Shown: positions 14,351 to 23,237, counted from the stretch's first letter. The stretch is DNA of 25,287 nucleotides from CAZBUH01 sp964495095 (GCA_964495095.1 CAZBUH010000020.1:1-25287), one strand, 5' to 3'. The notes: generated by a model from the sequence alone, not told the origin. Translations and numbers: made by a program.

Positions 14351-14380
14351 CCCCCTCCGCGCTTATAAGCGCGGAGGGGG
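14351..14380. terminator. Strong bidirectional terminator between convergent genes
   Basis: A perfect 30-base palindrome has arms of five C plus TCCGCGC and the complement, closing on TTATAA. On the plus strand it is followed by TTTTATTTTATTTT. On the minus strand only TTT follows directly. It separates the plus-strand vanW/C_GCAxxG unit from the minus-strand acyltransferase. Confidence 0.93.
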
Positions 14381-14387
14381 TTTTATT

Positions 14388-15392
14388 TTATTTTCCCGCC
14401 GGCCCGCTTTCACGGTCTCTTTTTTCAAAGGGCCAGGCCATAAGCGGTGAAAACAGCTTTGCCGCATGCTTTTCCGACAGCGCCAGCGTTATTATAAGCG
14501 CGGCGCCGAGAGTTATAAACCCCCTGTGGGGCAGCCCCGCCAGCACGCCGGTTTTCTGTACCGCCTTTACTATAAAGCCGTGGAGCATATACACCGTCAT
14601 GGTGTGCTGTCCCGCCGACGTCAGTACCGGTATCTTTACGCCTGGGGACATTAAGAGCATTGCCGCCGTTATAACGGCCGCGGCCCCGAGCCCCAAAATC
14701 CTGTAGAGCATCCGTGACGCCGCCGCGCTGTACGGCCCGGCGTTATAAAACCAAACCGCGTTTATCTTATCGCCCAGCAGAAATACCAGCACAAGGCACC
14801 CGAGGGCGGCGGCGCACAGCGCCGGCCTTATCCAGCGGAGCAGCCGCTTTTCCCGCTCCCCGGGAGCACAGACCGCCTCATACAGCCCTGAATGCCGGAA
14901 ATAATATCCCGCCAGGAAAAACGGCATATAAACCAGTATCCGCGAGAGGCTGCCCACATAGCCCGCGTATTTGTCGTAGCCCGCCAGCAGGGCCGCCGCC
15001 GTCACCGCCGCCATATTTACGGCACGGCGCTTTATGCTGTCCGTCTCGAAAAACGGCAGCAGAAGCATCCAGACCATGCAGGCCAGAAGATACCACATTA
15101 TCCAGTAGGGCATTGTGTATGAAAACGTCTCCTCTGTCCCCAGCCAATACCGGGCAAAGAGCAGATACAGCGTCTGGAATATCAGATACGGATAGGCCAG
15201 TTTCCGGGATATCCTCTTTACTGAAGACGAGGCAAATACCCCCGTGGTGAACACGAAAGCCGGCATATGAAAGAGGTATATCATGTTATAGAGCACGCCG
15301 CCGAATTTAAACGGCACCACGGCGCACAGATGCCCCAGCACCACAAGAAATATCAGCGCGCATTTCATATTGTCCAGCTTATAGTTTCTCAC
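14388..15392 (-). CDS. Membrane acyltransferase (acyltransferase family 3-like)
   Basis: This is a polytopic membrane protein of 334 residues with about ten hydrophobic helices. The N-terminus reads YKLDNMKCALIFLVVLGHL with the conserved His21 after the first helix, as in O-acetyltransferases of the acyltransferase-3 / fucose 4-O-acetylase-like group, which acylate cell-surface carbohydrates. A later MTVYMLHGFIVK segment (about 270-281) also fits the family. The start is GTG 15392, chosen because the family begins with exactly this segment; the ribosome binding site is weak (GAGAAA). It is the last gene of the miaB-mutS run, 60 bases after the CPBP protease gene. The acceptor sugar is unknown. 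Confidence 0.82.
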   Translation of the reverse strand: MRNYKLDNMKCALIFLVVLGHLCAVVPFKFGGVLYNMIYLFHMPAFVFTTGVFASSSVKRISRKLAYPYLIFQTLYLLFARYWLGTEETFSYTMPYWIMWYLLACMVWMLLLPFFETDSIKRRAVNMAAVTAAALLAGYDKYAGYVGSLSRILVYMPFFLAGYYFRHSGLYEAVCAPGEREKRLLRWIRPALCAAALGCLVLVFLLGDKINAVWFYNAGPYSAAASRMLYRILGLGAAAVITAAMLLMSPGVKIPVLTSAGQHTMTVYMLHGFIVKAVQKTGVLAGLPHRGFITLGAALIITLALSEKHAAKLFSPLMAWPFEKRDRESGPAGK

Positions 15393-15452
15393 TTTCTCAC
15401 ATCCCCGGAGTTTTGGCCCCTGTGTGGGTCTTATATCAAAACCGGCAAATCC

Positions 15453-16166
15453 CTAAAAATTCAGGGACACCACTATGCTTATCGTGTTTATGACCATATG
15501 CAGAAATATCGGTGCCCAGATGGAGCGGCCCTTCTCATATGCCCAGCCCAGCGCTACGGAGGCCGGGACATACTGGAGCAGATACACAAGCAGCGTCCAG
15601 CTGAAACCGTTTAAAAGATACTGCCACAGATGGTATACGGAAAAAAGCAGCGCCGAGACCGCATAGGCCAGTATTCTGCTTTTGCTGTGCAAAGTGCCGA
15701 AAACCACGCCCCGGAAAAGGCACTCCTCCACGATTGGGGCCAGCAAAACGGACACCGCTATCATCACGTTCTTATTTATCTGCACCTGCTGCAGCACGGC
15801 GGCGCTGTTGGGGTTTGTGAGGCCGTCCATAAAGAACATCATGACTATTGACACGGCATAGAGCAGGGCGTATTCAAAAATATAGCCCAGCACCACCGCC
15901 TGTACGGTGTTCAGTATATTGTCGCAAAAATCAGAAAAGGAATTTTTAAGGAACCTGTGCATGAATATAAAGACCAGAACAACGCTCACCGCGTAATAGA
16001 TAAAATTCAGGTGGGTGGAGCTTATGGTTATATTTGCCGCCGGAAACACATAGAGCGACAGCAGGTTCATTATAATCGGCAGGGCGAATACGTGCACCGG
16101 CAGGTAAAACCAGCCGAATATTTTTTCTGTTTTCTGCATCGGCAGCGAAAAGGGTTTGTTTTTCAA
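15453..16166 (-). CDS. CPBP-family intramembrane metalloprotease
   Basis: This is a 237-residue membrane protein of the CPBP (Abi/CAAX-protease-like) family. The conserved motifs are present: EECLFRG with Glu147, Glu148 and Arg152; FSVYH with His179; and HMVIN with His223 and Asn227. These are the predicted metal-binding catalytic residues facing the membrane interior. Bacterial members have been linked to bacteriocin immunity or peptide processing, but the substrate here is unknown. It starts with TTG 16166, two bases after the mutS stop, and its Shine-Dalgarno AAGAAGG lies in the last mutS codons. That strongly suggests translational coupling to mutS. Confidence 0.9.
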   Translation of the reverse strand: MKNKPFSLPMQKTEKIFGWFYLPVHVFALPIIMNLLSLYVFPAANITISSTHLNFIYYAVSVVLVFIFMHRFLKNSFSDFCDNILNTVQAVVLGYIFEYALLYAVSIVMMFFMDGLTNPNSAAVLQQVQINKNVMIAVSVLLAPIVEECLFRGVVFGTLHSKSRILAYAVSALLFSVYHLWQYLLNGFSWTLLVYLLQYVPASVALGWAYEKGRSIWAPIFLHMVINTISIVVSLNF

Positions 16167-16168
16167 TC

Positions 16169-18769
16169 TCAGACCTTCTTTTTAAACTCAAAAAGCATAT
16201 TCATCGCCTCAATAGGCGTAATGGTGTTTATATCCGTGTTCCTGAGGGTCTCGGCTATCTGGGCAAGGCCCATGTCCTCAAGGGAGAACTGGCTCTCCGG
16301 CGGCTTCTCCGGGTTTTTCCGCGGGGCGCTGTCCCCAGCGCCCGTCACCATGGAGGCCAGCACCGCCTTGGCCCTTTTTATAACTGTTTCCGGCACTCCC
16401 GCAAGGCCGGCCACCTCAATGCCGTAGCTGTCATCGGCGCCGCCGGGGACTATTTTCCGCAGGAAAATTATATCGTCTCCCCGCTTTTTTACGGAGATAT
16501 TGAAGTTTTTAACGGAGCTGAGCTCATTTTCAAGCTCCGTAAGCTCGTGGTAGTGGGTGGCGAAAAGGGTTTTCGCCCCCAGCTTTTTTTCGTCGGAGCA
16601 GTATTCCAGCACCGCCCTGGCGATGGACATGCCGTCGTAGGTGGAGGTGCCCCGGCCTATCTCGTCCAGAAGTATAAGGCTCTTTTTCGTGGCGTTTTTA
16701 AGGATATCCGCCACCTCGGTCATCTCCACCATAAAGGTGGATTTTCCGGCGGAAAGATCGTCGGAGGCCCCTATCCTTGTGAACACCCTGTCCACCACCC
16801 CGATATGGGCGTATTTCGCCGGGACAAAGCTGCCCATCTGAGCCATAAGCACCATAAGGGCGGTCTGGCGCATATAGGTGGATTTGCCCGCCATGTTCGG
16901 GCCTGTGATTATGGCCGTGCGGCAGCCGCCTGAATCCAGCACAACGTCGTTGGGCACGAAAAGCGAAGATTCCTGCACGGCCTCCACCACGGGATGGCGG
17001 CCGTCCTTTATCTCAATAACGCCGCCATCGTCCACCTCCGGCATACAATATCCGTTTTTCACCGCCACAAAGGCCAGGGAGCACAGGGCGTCCGCCTGGG
17101 CCACGGCGGAGGCGGTGTCCTGCACACGGTGGACCTGGGAGGCTATTTTATCGCGCACCTCCACAAAGAGCCTGTATTCCAGCGCCTCAAGCCGGTCCTT
17201 GGCTGTGAGGAGCTCGTCCTCCAGCGTCTTAAGCTCCTGTGTTATAAATCTCTCGCAGTTTGCAAGGGTCTGCTTTCTCACATAGTCCAAGGGCACGTCC
17301 TCGGACATGGAACGTGGTATCTCGATATAGTAGCCGAACACCTTGTTGTAGCCCACCCGGAGCTTTTTCCCGGTGCGCTCCTTCTCCTTTGCCTCAATCT
17401 GGGCCAGCATGTAGGTGCTGTTGTTGAGAAGATCCCGGAGGTGATCCACCTCCTGGCTGTAGCCCTCTCTTATTATGCCTCCCTCCCTTACGGAGAAGGG
17501 CGGCTCGTCGCATACGGCGCTGTCGATAAGCTCCTTTATATCCCCCAGAAGATCCATTTTTGAAAGCTCTTTAAGGAGGCGGCTCTGCTTGCCCTTTAAA
17601 AGCTCCGCCACCCTTGGCAGAGGCGTTATGGAGTTGGATATGGACACAAGGTCGCGGCAGTTTGCGCTGCCGTAGACCACCTTGCTTATAAGCCTTTCAA
17701 AATCCGACACGTCCCGTAGGGCTATTATAAGCTCCGACCGGGCCACAGTGTCGTTTACAAGGTCGTTTACCGCGGCGAGGCGGCGGTTTATTATGGCCGG
17801 GGACAGCAGCGGCCTGCTTATCCAGGAGCGTATCATGCGGCTGCCCATGGGCGTTTTTGTCTTATCCAGCACCCAGAGGAGGCTGCCCCGCTTCTCCTGG
17901 GTTCTGAGCGTCTGGGTGAGCTCCAGATTGCGCACCGTCTGGTAGTCGAGCTCCATATACTGCCCGCCGGCGGTATAGAAATTCAGTGTGTTTATATGGG
18001 ATAAATCGGTTTTCTGGGTTTCCGTTATGTACGATATAAGCGCTCCCACGGCGCACACGGCGCTGTGTATTTCGGCGATGCCCAGGTCGTCCAGGCTGCT
18101 TACGGAAAACTGCTCGCAGCAGCGCATGGCCGACTGCATATAGTCAAAGCGCCCATCCTCGGTCTGGGCAAGGCAGCTCAGCTTCAGGGATACGAATTCA
18201 GATATATCCTCGTTCTCACCCGCTCCGGCGTTCATAACTATCTCCGACGGCATAAAGCGGCCCAGCTCGTTTACAATATGGGCCGGGGCGTTATCCTTAA
18301 ACGAGGTGGCGCAGATCTCCCCCGTTGTAACGTCCGCAAAGCACACCGCCCCCTCCTGTCCGGCAAGGCAGACGGAGGCGAGGTAATTTGGCTTTCCCTC
18401 GTCCAGCACGGAGGCGTCCATAACGGTGCCCGGCGTGACGATGCGTATTATATCCCTGTCCACCAGCCCCTTTGCCGTGGCCGGGTCCTCCATCTGCTCG
18501 CAGATGGCCACCTTGTAGCCCTTGGCTATAAGCCTCGATATGTACGCCTCGCTGGAATGGTAGGGCACGCCGCACATGGGCACCCGCTCATCCGGATTTT
18601 CCGTACTCCTGTCCCTTGTGGTCAAAGTCAGGTCAAGCTCTTTGGAGACGAGCCTTGCGTCGTCCTCGAACATCTCATAAAAATCACCCAGGCGGAAAAA
18701 CAGGATGCAGTCCTGATTTCTGGCCTTTATCTCGTGATACTGCCGCATCATAGGAGTGCCTGCCGGCAT
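16169..18769 (-). CDS. mutS: DNA mismatch repair ATPase MutS
   Basis: This protein recognises base mismatches and small loops and recruits MutL. It has 866 residues, normal for MutS1. The mismatch-reading Phe30-x-Glu32 is in GDFYEMF. The connector and lever regions follow, then the C-terminal ATPase with Walker A TGPNMAGKST near 620-630, Walker B SLILLDEIGRGTSTYDG near 695-710 and the ATHYHELTELE motif after it. The C-terminus ends FEFKKKV, without an obvious beta-clamp motif that I can place by eye. ATG 18769 has GGGGAG upstream. It sits in the minus-strand run miaB-MBL-mutS-CPBP-acyltransferase. Its partner mutL diverges from the same promoter region. Confidence 0.97.
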   Translation of the reverse strand: MPAGTPMMRQYHEIKARNQDCILFFRLGDFYEMFEDDARLVSKELDLTLTTRDRSTENPDERVPMCGVPYHSSEAYISRLIAKGYKVAICEQMEDPATAKGLVDRDIIRIVTPGTVMDASVLDEGKPNYLASVCLAGQEGAVCFADVTTGEICATSFKDNAPAHIVNELGRFMPSEIVMNAGAGENEDISEFVSLKLSCLAQTEDGRFDYMQSAMRCCEQFSVSSLDDLGIAEIHSAVCAVGALISYITETQKTDLSHINTLNFYTAGGQYMELDYQTVRNLELTQTLRTQEKRGSLLWVLDKTKTPMGSRMIRSWISRPLLSPAIINRRLAAVNDLVNDTVARSELIIALRDVSDFERLISKVVYGSANCRDLVSISNSITPLPRVAELLKGKQSRLLKELSKMDLLGDIKELIDSAVCDEPPFSVREGGIIREGYSQEVDHLRDLLNNSTYMLAQIEAKEKERTGKKLRVGYNKVFGYYIEIPRSMSEDVPLDYVRKQTLANCERFITQELKTLEDELLTAKDRLEALEYRLFVEVRDKIASQVHRVQDTASAVAQADALCSLAFVAVKNGYCMPEVDDGGVIEIKDGRHPVVEAVQESSLFVPNDVVLDSGGCRTAIITGPNMAGKSTYMRQTALMVLMAQMGSFVPAKYAHIGVVDRVFTRIGASDDLSAGKSTFMVEMTEVADILKNATKKSLILLDEIGRGTSTYDGMSIARAVLEYCSDEKKLGAKTLFATHYHELTELENELSSVKNFNISVKKRGDDIIFLRKIVPGGADDSYGIEVAGLAGVPETVIKRAKAVLASMVTGAGDSAPRKNPEKPPESQFSLEDMGLAQIAETLRNTDINTITPIEAMNMLFEFKKKV

Positions 18770-18820
18770 ATTATCGCTCCCCTTACTGTCCGCTTTCCGT
18801 GGCTGCCGCCGCCGAAAGCT

Positions 18821-19642
18821 TTATTCTATATCTATAACCGCGCCTGTGGGCATGTAATTGAGCTTTTCGCCCATAACGCCTTTCAGTATCTCATAGGGCT
18901 TCAGCCCCGTGCAGTGGCCGGTATAAAAAACGGTGCCGAACTCCAAAAGCCGCCTGCCTATGGCCTCTATAAGCTCCCCGCTCTCCTGTGCCGAGCCGGG
19001 CGCCGCCAGATGGAAGCCCGAAAAGGCGTAATCCGGCGCCCTGCCGCAAATCTCCGCGGCCCGCTCCATAATGTTGACGATGCCACGGTGGGCGCAGCCG
19101 GAAAACAGGAATATCCTGTCCCCCTCAAAGGCAAGCATATACTGCTCATGGAGGAATTTATCCGGGAAAAACTCATTCCCCAGCTTTTCCTGGAGCGCAG
19201 CGCCGCCCTTCGGCAGGAGCTCGCTGCCGGACACATCCGAAAAGAGCAGCAGGTTTTCCGCAGGACGCCGGTTGCCGTCGCTGTATACAAATCTGCCGGA
19301 GTTTTCCAGAGCCGGGTCAAGTCCTATGTATCTCGCAGACGTCTCGTCCACGGCGTAAAAGCCCCCAAACACGCCCCGGCCGGCGTATATTTTTGCGGTG
19401 CTGTTTATTTTGAAAAACTCCTCTATTCCCCCGCCGTGGTCGTAGTGGCCGTGGGACAGGACGCAAAGCTCCGCGTCCCTGAGGTCTGCGCCCAGCTTTT
19501 CGGCGTTCTCCCGGAGCATGGCCCCGGGGCCGAAATCAAAAAGGAGCTTTTTCCCGCCCGTCTCCACAAAAAGGCTGAGGCCGTGGGCGGCGCAGAGGTT
19601 TTCGCTTAATTTCCGGTTTTCAAGAAGTACTGTTACTTTCAT
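18821..19642 (-). CDS. Metallo-beta-lactamase-fold hydrolase
   Basis: This is a cytoplasmic MBL-fold protein of 273 residues with no signal peptide. Metal ligands are the SHGHYDHGGG motif (His64, His66, Asp68, His69), GCAHRGIVNIM (His185), GFH (His211) and TGHCTG (His243). The GCAHxGIxN and late GH-C-TG motifs are typical of the subgroup related to the archaeal dihydropterin ribofuranosylaminobenzene 5'-phosphate synthase-like proteins, which are widespread and mostly uncharacterised in Firmicutes. ATG 19642 overlaps the miaB stop in an ATGA, with GGAGAG six bases upstream, so it is coupled to miaB. mutS starts 51 bases downstream. Substrate unknown. Confidence 0.88.
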   Translation of the reverse strand: MKVTVLLENRKLSENLCAAHGLSLFVETGGKKLLFDFGPGAMLRENAEKLGADLRDAELCVLSHGHYDHGGGIEEFFKINSTAKIYAGRGVFGGFYAVDETSARYIGLDPALENSGRFVYSDGNRRPAENLLLFSDVSGSELLPKGGAALQEKLGNEFFPDKFLHEQYMLAFEGDRIFLFSGCAHRGIVNIMERAAEICGRAPDYAFSGFHLAAPGSAQESGELIEAIGRRLLEFGTVFYTGHCTGLKPYEILKGVMGEKLNYMPTGAVIDIE

Positions 19643-21051
19643 ACCGTCTCTCCAAAAAGCGACCAGGTGCTGCTGCCCGTTATTCTCGCGTCGGCAAAAT
19701 CCCCGGGCCTGCCCCCGCCTTTAAGATGTACCAGTCTGCCCCCGTCGGTGCGGGAGGTGAGCGGATATCCGTCATCGCCGGAAAAGCCGTCTATCAGCAC
19801 CCGCTGCACGGAGCCCACATAGGCCGCGTGTTTTTCCGCGGATATGGAATTCTGAAGCTCAGTGAGCCTGTCAAAGCGCCGCTGCTTATCCTCCCTTGAG
19901 GCGGGGTCAGGCATTTCCGCCGCGGGGGTGCCGGGGCGCTTCGAGTAGATAAAGGTGAAAAGCGCGTCAAACCGCACCTGGCGGATAAGGGACAGGGTGT
20001 CCTCAAACTCCTCCTCGGTTTCGCCGGGAAATCCCACTATTATATCGCTTGTGAGGACAATATCCGGCATATAGCTTCTCACAAGGCTTATAAGCTCAAG
20101 ATATTCCGCCCGGGTGTACTTCCTGTTCATGGCCTTCAGCACCCTGTCGTTTCCCGACTGGAAGGGCAGGTGCAGGTGCTTTGCGGCCTTATCGCACTCC
20201 GCCATCGTGCGGAAAAGCTTTTCTCCCGCGTCCTTGGGGTGGCTCGTCATGAATCTTATGCGGAACTCCCCCGGTATATCGTTTATCATCCGGATAAGGT
20301 CTGAAAAGTCCGTGCTCTCCTCAAGGTCCTTTCCGTAGGAATTCACGTTCTGGCCCAGGAGAGTTATGTCCTTATAGCCTTGCTCCACAAGCTCCCGGGC
20401 CTCCCTGAGTATAACCTCCGGCCTGCGGCTCCGCTCCCTGCCACGGACGTAGGGGACTATGCAGTAGGAGCAGAAGTTGTTGCAGCCGTACATAACGGAG
20501 AGCCACGCCTTGGAGCCGTTGCCGTCCCGGGATACGGGTATGTCCTCGGCCACGGCGCCCTCCGTATCCTCTATAGAAAACACGCGGCCCTTCCCGGTGA
20601 GCGTCTTATACAAAAATTCCGGAAACCGCCACAGCGCCTGTGGGCCGAAAACGATATCCACATGCCGGAAGGAATTTTTTATCTTCTCCGCCATACTGGG
20701 CTGCTGCACCATGCAGCCGCAGAGGACTATTATCTGGTCCGGTTTCGCCCTTTTTGTGTGCGTAAGGGCGCCCACATTGCCCAGGACGCGCTTTTCCGCG
20801 TGCTCTCTCACGGCGCAGGTGTTTATCACTATCACATCGGCCTCTTTTTCGCTTTTCGTAAAGCCGTAGCCCATGCTGCCCAGCATACCCCGGAGCCGTT
20901 CGCTGTCCGCCTCGTTCTGCTGGCAGCCGTAGGTGTCCACAAACGCCAGAGGCGTTTTCCCCAGCTCCTTAAAGCGCCGGGCCACAAGGGCCGATATCCT
21001 CTTCTGTTCCCCTATCATCTCGGGGCTTATCTCAGTTCTTTTGTAACTCAC
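19639..21051 (-). CDS. miaB: tRNA-2-methylthio-N6-dimethylallyladenosine synthase
   Basis: This radical SAM methylthiotransferase adds the 2-methylthio group to i6A37 of tRNAs reading UNN codons. Its 470 residues show the UPF0004 N-terminal cluster motifs DTYGCQQNEADSE and VINTCAVRE, the radical SAM motif GCNNFCSYCIVPYVRGRE near 183-200, and a C-terminal TRAM region (VLIDGFSGDDGYPLTSRTDGGRLVHL). I chose GTG 21051, which has GGAGG five bases upstream. The frame also opens at TTG 21066, but that codon precedes the ribosome binding site. First gene of the minus-strand run and directly overlapped by the MBL-fold gene. A miaA gene, which supplies the substrate modification, is not in the window. 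Confidence 0.95.
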   Translation of the reverse strand: MSYKRTEISPEMIGEQKRISALVARRFKELGKTPLAFVDTYGCQQNEADSERLRGMLGSMGYGFTKSEKEADVIVINTCAVREHAEKRVLGNVGALTHTKRAKPDQIIVLCGCMVQQPSMAEKIKNSFRHVDIVFGPQALWRFPEFLYKTLTGKGRVFSIEDTEGAVAEDIPVSRDGNGSKAWLSVMYGCNNFCSYCIVPYVRGRERSRRPEVILREARELVEQGYKDITLLGQNVNSYGKDLEESTDFSDLIRMINDIPGEFRIRFMTSHPKDAGEKLFRTMAECDKAAKHLHLPFQSGNDRVLKAMNRKYTRAEYLELISLVRSYMPDIVLTSDIIVGFPGETEEEFEDTLSLIRQVRFDALFTFIYSKRPGTPAAEMPDPASREDKQRRFDRLTELQNSISAEKHAAYVGSVQRVLIDGFSGDDGYPLTSRTDGGRLVHLKGGGRPGDFADARITGSSTWSLFGETV

Positions 21052-21082
21052 GGCAGCCTCCGTCAAAAAATTCGTGAGTAAT

Positions 21083-21111
21083 ATTTTATCATTATTCTGT
21101 GGATTTTACAA
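21083..21111 (-). promoter_or_regulatory. Promoter of the miaB-mutS gene run
   Basis: On the minus strand TTGTAA (21106-21111), 17 bases and TAAAAT (21083-21088) predict a start near 21076, about 25 bases before GTG 21051. The -35 lies only five bases from the mutL -10 on the other strand. Confidence 0.68.
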
Positions 21112-21115
21112 TCAT

Positions 21116-21128
21116 TATAATGTATAAT
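21116..21128 (+). promoter_or_regulatory. mutL promoter, -10 region
   Basis: Two overlapping-range TATAAT hexamers occur at 21116-21121 and 21123-21128, both without a good -35 at the right distance (TGGATT at 21100-21105 for the second). The start near 21135 leaves a leader of about 45 bases containing CCGCCGGGAGGCGGG (21147-21159 region) before the GGAGG of mutL. Confidence 0.55.
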
Positions 21129-21179
21129 AAAGCTAAACACCAGTCCGCCGGGAGGCGGGCCGGATTTCTGGAGGAAACA

Positions 21180-23174
21180 ATGGCGAAAATTCTCGAGCTT
21201 TCTCCCCACGTGGCGGATATGATAGCCGCCGGCGAGGTGGTAGAGCGGCCCGGCTCTGTTGTAAAAGAGCTGATGGAAAATTCCATAGACGCCGGTGCCT
21301 CCGCCGTGACGGTGGAGATAAAAAACGGCGGCATGTCATATATAAGGGTCACAGATAACGGCTGCGGCATAGCCCGGGAGGACACGGAGACAGCTTTCCT
21401 CCGCCACGCCACCAGCAAGCTCAGGGATGAGCGGGGGCTGGAGGCCATCGGCACTTTGGGCTTCCGGGGCGAGGCGCTGGCGGCTGTAGCCGCTGTGTCA
21501 CGGGTCTCCCTTATGACACGCGAAACCGGCGCGGGCGAGGGCACCTCCATCTCTTTGGAGGCGGGCAATGTCACTGAAAAAAGCCCGGCGGGCTGCCCGG
21601 AGGGCACCACCATTGTTGTGCGGGACCTTTTTTTCAACACCCCCGCCAGGCTTAAATTCATGAAAACCGACAAGGCCGAAGGGGCCAACGTATCCTCAGC
21701 CGTGCTCCGCTGCGCCCTCTCCCACCCGGAGGTATCCGTCAGGTACATAAAGGACGGGAAAGAGGAGTGCCACACTCCGGGGGACGGCAGGCTGGAATCC
21801 TGCGTTTACAGCCTTCTGGGCAGGGAATTCATGAACGGCCTTATAGCGGCCTCCTCCGACGACGGCGAGGTGGGTGTCTCCGGCTACATAACAATGCCCG
21901 TTTTTTCCCGGGGCAACAGAAACCACCAGTTTTTCTTCGTAAACGGCAGATATGTAAAATCAAAGCTCCTCCAGGCGGCGCTGGAGCAGGCATATAAAAA
22001 TTCCCTGTTCACAGGCCGCTTCCCCGGTTGCGTCCTCTATGTGGCGCTGAAGCCGGGAGCCGTGGACGTAAACGTACACCCGGCAAAAACGGAGGTAAAA
22101 TTCCTAAACGAGCGCAGGGTATTCGACGGGGTATATTACGCCGCTCTGTCCGCCCTCGGCGGTGAAAAGAAAAAAGCCGAGATAGAGATATCCCCCGGCA
22201 CGAAAAAGGCCCTCCGTCAGGGCACGCCGCCACGGCCGGAAAGTCCGGCCGTAAGCGCCCCCGCCGCCTCCGCAGGCGCCCCGTCCCGGCCTGCGGCGCG
22301 CACGGCGGAGACGTCCGGCACACGCTTCTCCGGCGGCTTTAAGACAATGGACGCCGGGGAATTCAGGCGGCATTATTCAGAGCCTCCGGCAAAAAAGCCC
22401 CAGGCGCGCCCGGAGCCGCTTTTTTCACTCAGCGACAGCGCCGGAAAGGAGCCGGGCAAATACACGGTCACTGTCGGCGGCAGGGCGGTCACTATAGAAA
22501 GCCCGGAGCCGAAATCCGAAATCTCTCCGGAAACCGTCAAAGCCCCTCCCTCCGGCGGCATCCCGGCCGGGCCGACGGCCCCGGAGCAGCAGGATAACCT
22601 CCTGGGCGCGCCGGAGCACAGGGTAATCGGCGAGGCGCTGGGCACCTACATAATCGCGGAGACCGGCGACAGCCTTTTGCTGATAGATAAGCACGCCGCC
22701 CACGAGCGGATAATTTTCGATAAGCTCATGGCCGGGGACTGGGACGTTATGCCCCAGCTTCTCATAACTCCGGCCATATGCCGCCTTGGCCAGCAGGATA
22801 CGGAGCTTATTATGGAAAACGCGGAGAGTCTGCGGGAGCTGGGCTTTGACATCGACCGCTTCGGCGACAGCTCCGTGGCCGTTAGGCAGATACCCGGTGA
22901 CATAGACCAGGGGGACATCCGGCAGCTTCTGGAGGACATATGCGGAAAGCTCCGCTCCGGGGCCAGAGCCGATATGTTAAGCGACCGGGACAACATCCTG
23001 CATACAGTGGCGTGCAAGGCGGCCATTAAGGCCGGAAAGCGCTCTGAGCCTGCGGAGCTTGAGGGCCTTGTGGAAAAGGTGGTGTCCGGCCAGGTGCGCT
23101 ACTGCCCCCACGGAAGGCCCGTGGCCATGGAGATAACAAAAGCCATGCTGGATAAAAATTTCCGCAGGATATAG
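21180..23174 (+). CDS. mutL: DNA mismatch repair protein MutL
   Basis: This is the GHKL ATPase and nicking partner of MutS, 664 residues. The N-terminal ATPase motifs are ELMENSIDAGA (Glu30, Asn34), DNGCGI (59-64) and GFRGEAL (94-100). The linker, about 340-490, is Pro/Ala/Glu-rich. The C-terminal domain carries endonuclease-type motifs DKHAAHERIIFD (about 503-514), ACKAAIKAG (about 611) and CPHGRP (about 643), as in MutL of bacteria without MutH. In the first motif Lys replaces the canonical Gln and the last acidic residue is Asp rather than Glu. ATG 21180 has GGAGG upstream; an upstream in-frame extension to 21099 spans the promoter and is not used. Divergent from miaB-mutS. Confidence 0.96.
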   Translation: MAKILELSPHVADMIAAGEVVERPGSVVKELMENSIDAGASAVTVEIKNGGMSYIRVTDNGCGIAREDTETAFLRHATSKLRDERGLEAIGTLGFRGEALAAVAAVSRVSLMTRETGAGEGTSISLEAGNVTEKSPAGCPEGTTIVVRDLFFNTPARLKFMKTDKAEGANVSSAVLRCALSHPEVSVRYIKDGKEECHTPGDGRLESCVYSLLGREFMNGLIAASSDDGEVGVSGYITMPVFSRGNRNHQFFFVNGRYVKSKLLQAALEQAYKNSLFTGRFPGCVLYVALKPGAVDVNVHPAKTEVKFLNERRVFDGVYYAALSALGGEKKKAEIEISPGTKKALRQGTPPRPESPAVSAPAASAGAPSRPAARTAETSGTRFSGGFKTMDAGEFRRHYSEPPAKKPQARPEPLFSLSDSAGKEPGKYTVTVGGRAVTIESPEPKSEISPETVKAPPSGGIPAGPTAPEQQDNLLGAPEHRVIGEALGTYIIAETGDSLLLIDKHAAHERIIFDKLMAGDWDVMPQLLITPAICRLGQQDTELIMENAESLRELGFDIDRFGDSSVAVRQIPGDIDQGDIRQLLEDICGKLRSGARADMLSDRDNILHTVACKAAIKAGKRSEPAELEGLVEKVVSGQVRYCPHGRPVAMEITKAMLDKNFRRI

Positions 23175-23237
23175 GCACACAAACCCGATTTAGTACGCAG
23201 TCACACTTTACACCCAGATTTTTCAGGAGGTTATGAA

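Noticed and set aside
15453..16166. Abortive-infection defence gene, because CPBP proteins are sometimes labelled Abi
   Set aside because: The motifs are those of membrane proteases, and the context is housekeeping with no defence genes around it.
18791..18818. GCTTTC/GAAAGC inverted repeat between the MBL-fold gene and mutS
   Set aside because: The stem is only six pairs around a long loop with no T tract. Too weak to call a terminator or operator.
18065..19609. Long plus-strand open frame (514 codons) opposite mutS and the MBL gene
   Set aside because: It crosses two well-supported genes, lacks any motif, and is explained by codon bias on the other strand.
21099..21179. N-terminal extension of MutL from the upstream in-frame start
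   Set aside because: This segment holds the mutL promoter and the ribosome binding site for ATG 21180, and MutL proteins begin at the MAKILELSPHVADMIAAGEV sequence.
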